From: Brevirhabdus pacifica
Lineage (GTDB): Bacteria; Pseudomonadota; Alphaproteobacteria; Rhodobacterales; Rhodobacteraceae
Length of the DNA stretch: 64,000 nucleotides
Direction of reading: 5' to 3'
NCBI RefSeq assembly: GCF_002797755.1
Contig: NZ_PGFI01000011.1
Span: forward strand, 1,860,001-1,924,000
Program-made: the position numbers and the translations under genes
Notes under the pieces: generated by a model
Database searches by the model: none
The model's input: the letters and a program-made list of their open reading frames with translations, nothing else
Told to the model about the DNA's origin: nothing
Part shown: positions 62,615 through 64,000 of the stretch, one piece after another
How positions within the stretch are numbered: position 1 is the stretch's first letter
Layout of the letters: every line of letters starts with the position of its first letter

Positions 62615-62643
62615 TTGACACAATCTGTCTCGGCTTCTAGTAA
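62615..62643 (+). promoter_or_regulatory. Possible promoter for the TAXI gene
   Basis: TTGACA (62615-62620) with TAGTAA 17 bases later (62638-62643). The -35 is perfect, the -10 weak. Transcription would start near 62650, just before the inverted repeat. Confidence 0.4.
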
Positions 62644-62650
62644 ATCGCTA

Positions 62651-62669
62651 TGCGAAATGCAATTCCGCA
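62651..62669. promoter_or_regulatory. 19-base imperfect palindrome in the TPP-enzyme/TAXI divergent region
   Basis: TGCG-A-AAT-GCA-ATT-C-CGCA: a symmetric TGCG...CGCA frame with inner AAT...ATT, as seen in IclR-family operators. It lies 60 bases before the TPP-enzyme start and 82 before the TAXI start. No regulator gene is in reach within the window. Confidence 0.5.
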
Positions 62670-62750
62670 AAACAAAAGACGGCGCCGTCTTCCGTGTTTG
62701 AGCGCCACAGGATTTGCTCTACGCTGACCGTGTCACAGGGAGGAGACAAC

Positions 62751-63893
62751 GTGAGACATCAGATCATCGCCATGGTGGGCGCTTTGGCGCTTGGCGCCGG
62801 CTCTGCCGCCGCCGAAAGCCACATCCAGCTTCCGAAACAGCTGTCGTGGACGGCCTATGATACCGGCTCGGCCGGCTACAACCAGTCGGTCGCCATCGGG
62901 GCGGCCCTCCAGGATGCCATGGGCATCAACCTGCGGGTGCTGCCGGGCAAGAACGACGTCTCGCGCACCGAGCCGCTGCGCCAGGGACGGGTGCAGTTCT
63001 CGGCCACGGGCGTGGGCGGCAGCTTCATGGCTCAAGAAGGCGTCTTCGAGTTCGGCGCCGAGAACTGGGGCCCGCAGCCCATCCGCGTGCTGCTGGCCAA
63101 CAACGGCGGCGCCATCAACCTGGCCGTCGGCGTTGCCGGCGATATCGGGGTCGAGGAATTCTCGGACCTCAAGGGCAAGCGCGTGGCCTGGATCGTCGGC
63201 GCCCCGGCGCTTAACGTGAACACCGAAGCCTATCTCGCCTATGGCGGCCTGACCTGGGACGACGTGGAGCGCGTTGATTTTGGCGGCTTCGGCGCCTCAT
63301 GGAAGGGCCTGATCGAGGGTCAGGTCGACGCGGCCTTCGCCTCGACCAACTCGGGCATGGCCTACGAGGCTGCGTCCAGCCCGCGCGGACTGATCTGGCC
63401 GCCGATCGACCCCGAGAACAAGGACGGCGTCGCGCGGATGAAGAAGATCGCGCCCTTCTTCTCGCCGAACGTGGCCAAGGTCGGGGCCACCATCGACGGC
63501 GGTCCGGGCTATGCCGGGGCCGGTTATGCCTACCCGGTGCTGGTCGCCACCAGCGAGACCGACACCGACCTGGCCTACAACATGACCAAGGCCATGGTTG
63601 AGCTTTACGACCAGTACAAGGGCAAGGCCCCCGGCATCAACGGCTGGGCGCTGGACAAGCAGGACCTGAACTGGGTCGCCCCCTACCACGAGGGCGCGGT
63701 GAAGTATTTCAAGGAAGCCGGCATCTGGACGGACGAGGCCCAGGCCCACAACGAAAAGCTGCTCGCCCGCCAGGAGGCGCTGGCCGCCGCCTGGGAAGAG
63801 CTGAAGGCCGAGGGCCCCTCGGACTGGGAAGCTGCCTGGACCGAGAAACGCCGTGCAGCACTTGAGGCCGGCGGCTTCGAGCTGGTGTTCTAA
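62751..63893 (+). CDS. TAXI-family TRAP transporter solute-binding protein
   Basis: A 380-residue exported binding protein with a signal peptide (residues 1-21, ending SAAAES) and the TAXI layout: SWTAYDTGSAGYNQSVAIG, GVGGSFMAQEG, LKGKRVAWIVGAPALNVN, and the final WTEKRRAALEAGGFELVF. The start GTG 62751 has GGGAGGAG upstream. It would bind an organic acid and hand it to a TRAP permease, whose gene probably begins at 63971. Confidence 0.9.
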   Translation: MRHQIIAMVGALALGAGSAAAESHIQLPKQLSWTAYDTGSAGYNQSVAIGAALQDAMGINLRVLPGKNDVSRTEPLRQGRVQFSATGVGGSFMAQEGVFEFGAENWGPQPIRVLLANNGGAINLAVGVAGDIGVEEFSDLKGKRVAWIVGAPALNVNTEAYLAYGGLTWDDVERVDFGGFGASWKGLIEGQVDAAFASTNSGMAYEAASSPRGLIWPPIDPENKDGVARMKKIAPFFSPNVAKVGATIDGGPGYAGAGYAYPVLVATSETDTDLAYNMTKAMVELYDQYKGKAPGINGWALDKQDLNWVAPYHEGAVKYFKEAGIWTDEAQAHNEKLLARQEALAAAWEELKAEGPSDWEAAWTEKRRAALEAGGFELVF

Positions 63894-63970
63894 GGCGACA
63901 CTGACCCTGCGGCGGCCCGCCCCTTCGGGTGCGCGGGCCGCCCACCTGCCCTTTTGCGGAGGCTCGGAGC

Positions 63971-64000
63971 TTGACCGACAGACCCACAGATCCCGCCCGT
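63971..64000 (+). CDS. Start of next gene, probably TRAP permease (3' end outside window)
   Basis: A TTG start preceded by CGGAGGCTCGGAG opens a frame MTDRPTDPAR that runs off the window. The position directly after a TAXI binding protein is where the fused TRAP permease is normally found. Only ten residues are visible, so this rests on context. Confidence 0.4.
   Translation, partial: MTDRPTDPAR

Overview
The window looks like chromosomal DNA of a GC-rich alphaproteobacterium, most likely a Rhodobacterales (Paracoccaceae/Roseobacteraceae) member. The main reasons are an FnrL-type regulator (Cys10, Cys13, Cys21, Cys109) beside hemN, the contiguous ccoNOQP-ccoGHIS cluster with FNR boxes, tripartite tricarboxylate and TAXI-TRAP transporters, and a short GCCTCCGGCGGGG intergenic repeat. 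I saw no rRNA, tRNA, CRISPR array or intact insertion sequence.

Layout. 1-5.5 kb: the end of an efflux adaptor gene, an RND efflux pump, a first hemN and a small DUF1858 protein. 5.5-6.3 kb: a gene-poor gap that looks like a junction. 6.3-9.8 kb: pcaF, pcaJ and pcaI with a divergent IclR regulator (end of the beta-ketoadipate pathway). 9.8-21.5 kb: a phthalate-type aromatic module made of a LysR regulator, a Pht5-like decarboxylase, a TctC-like binding protein, a frameshifted universal stress protein, a fused TctA-TctB permease, a MarR regulator, a Rieske oxygenase, a Gfo/Idh/MocA dehydrogenase, an unknown protein, a class II aldolase-like protein and a PDR-type reductase. Read together, these would take an aromatic dicarboxylate to protocatechuate, and PcaIJF would finish a 3,4-cleavage route whose middle genes (pcaGH, pcaB, pcaC, pcaD) are not here.

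21.5-30.0 kb: a tightly packed, GntR-controlled reverse-strand operon with acyl-CoA ligase, TPP enzyme, SDR, quinone oxidoreductase, a 52-residue ORF, an ACAD10/11-like acyl-CoA dehydrogenase and an APH-fold kinase. Its content resembles the levulinate/4-hydroxy-acid (LvaABCDE) logic with a TPP enzyme added. 30-41 kb: the microaerobic respiration block with hemN, fnrL, ccoNOQP and ccoGHIS. FNR boxes lie before hemN (both copies), fnrL, ccoN and ccoG. 41-45 kb: a reverse operon of a His-rich exported protein, a HupE/UreJ-type membrane protein and a membrane-anchored protein, divergent from an MFS transporter and a DUF1499 gene.

45-50 kb: LysR/class II aldolase, an acetamidase/formamidase-family protein and a DapA-family lyase/aldolase. 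49.8-54.1 kb: a probable signalling unit of a LuxR-type response regulator, an exported molybdopterin-oxidoreductase-like protein and a hybrid histidine kinase with PAS, REC and HPt domains. 54.1-54.9 kb: a gene-poor gap ending in a small membrane protein. 55-64 kb: a second acyl-CoA block (two AMP-forming ligases, TesB thioesterase, a second PcaF-like thiolase, a second TPP enzyme) and the start of a TAXI-TRAP uptake system. The window ends a few codons into the next gene, probably the TRAP permease.
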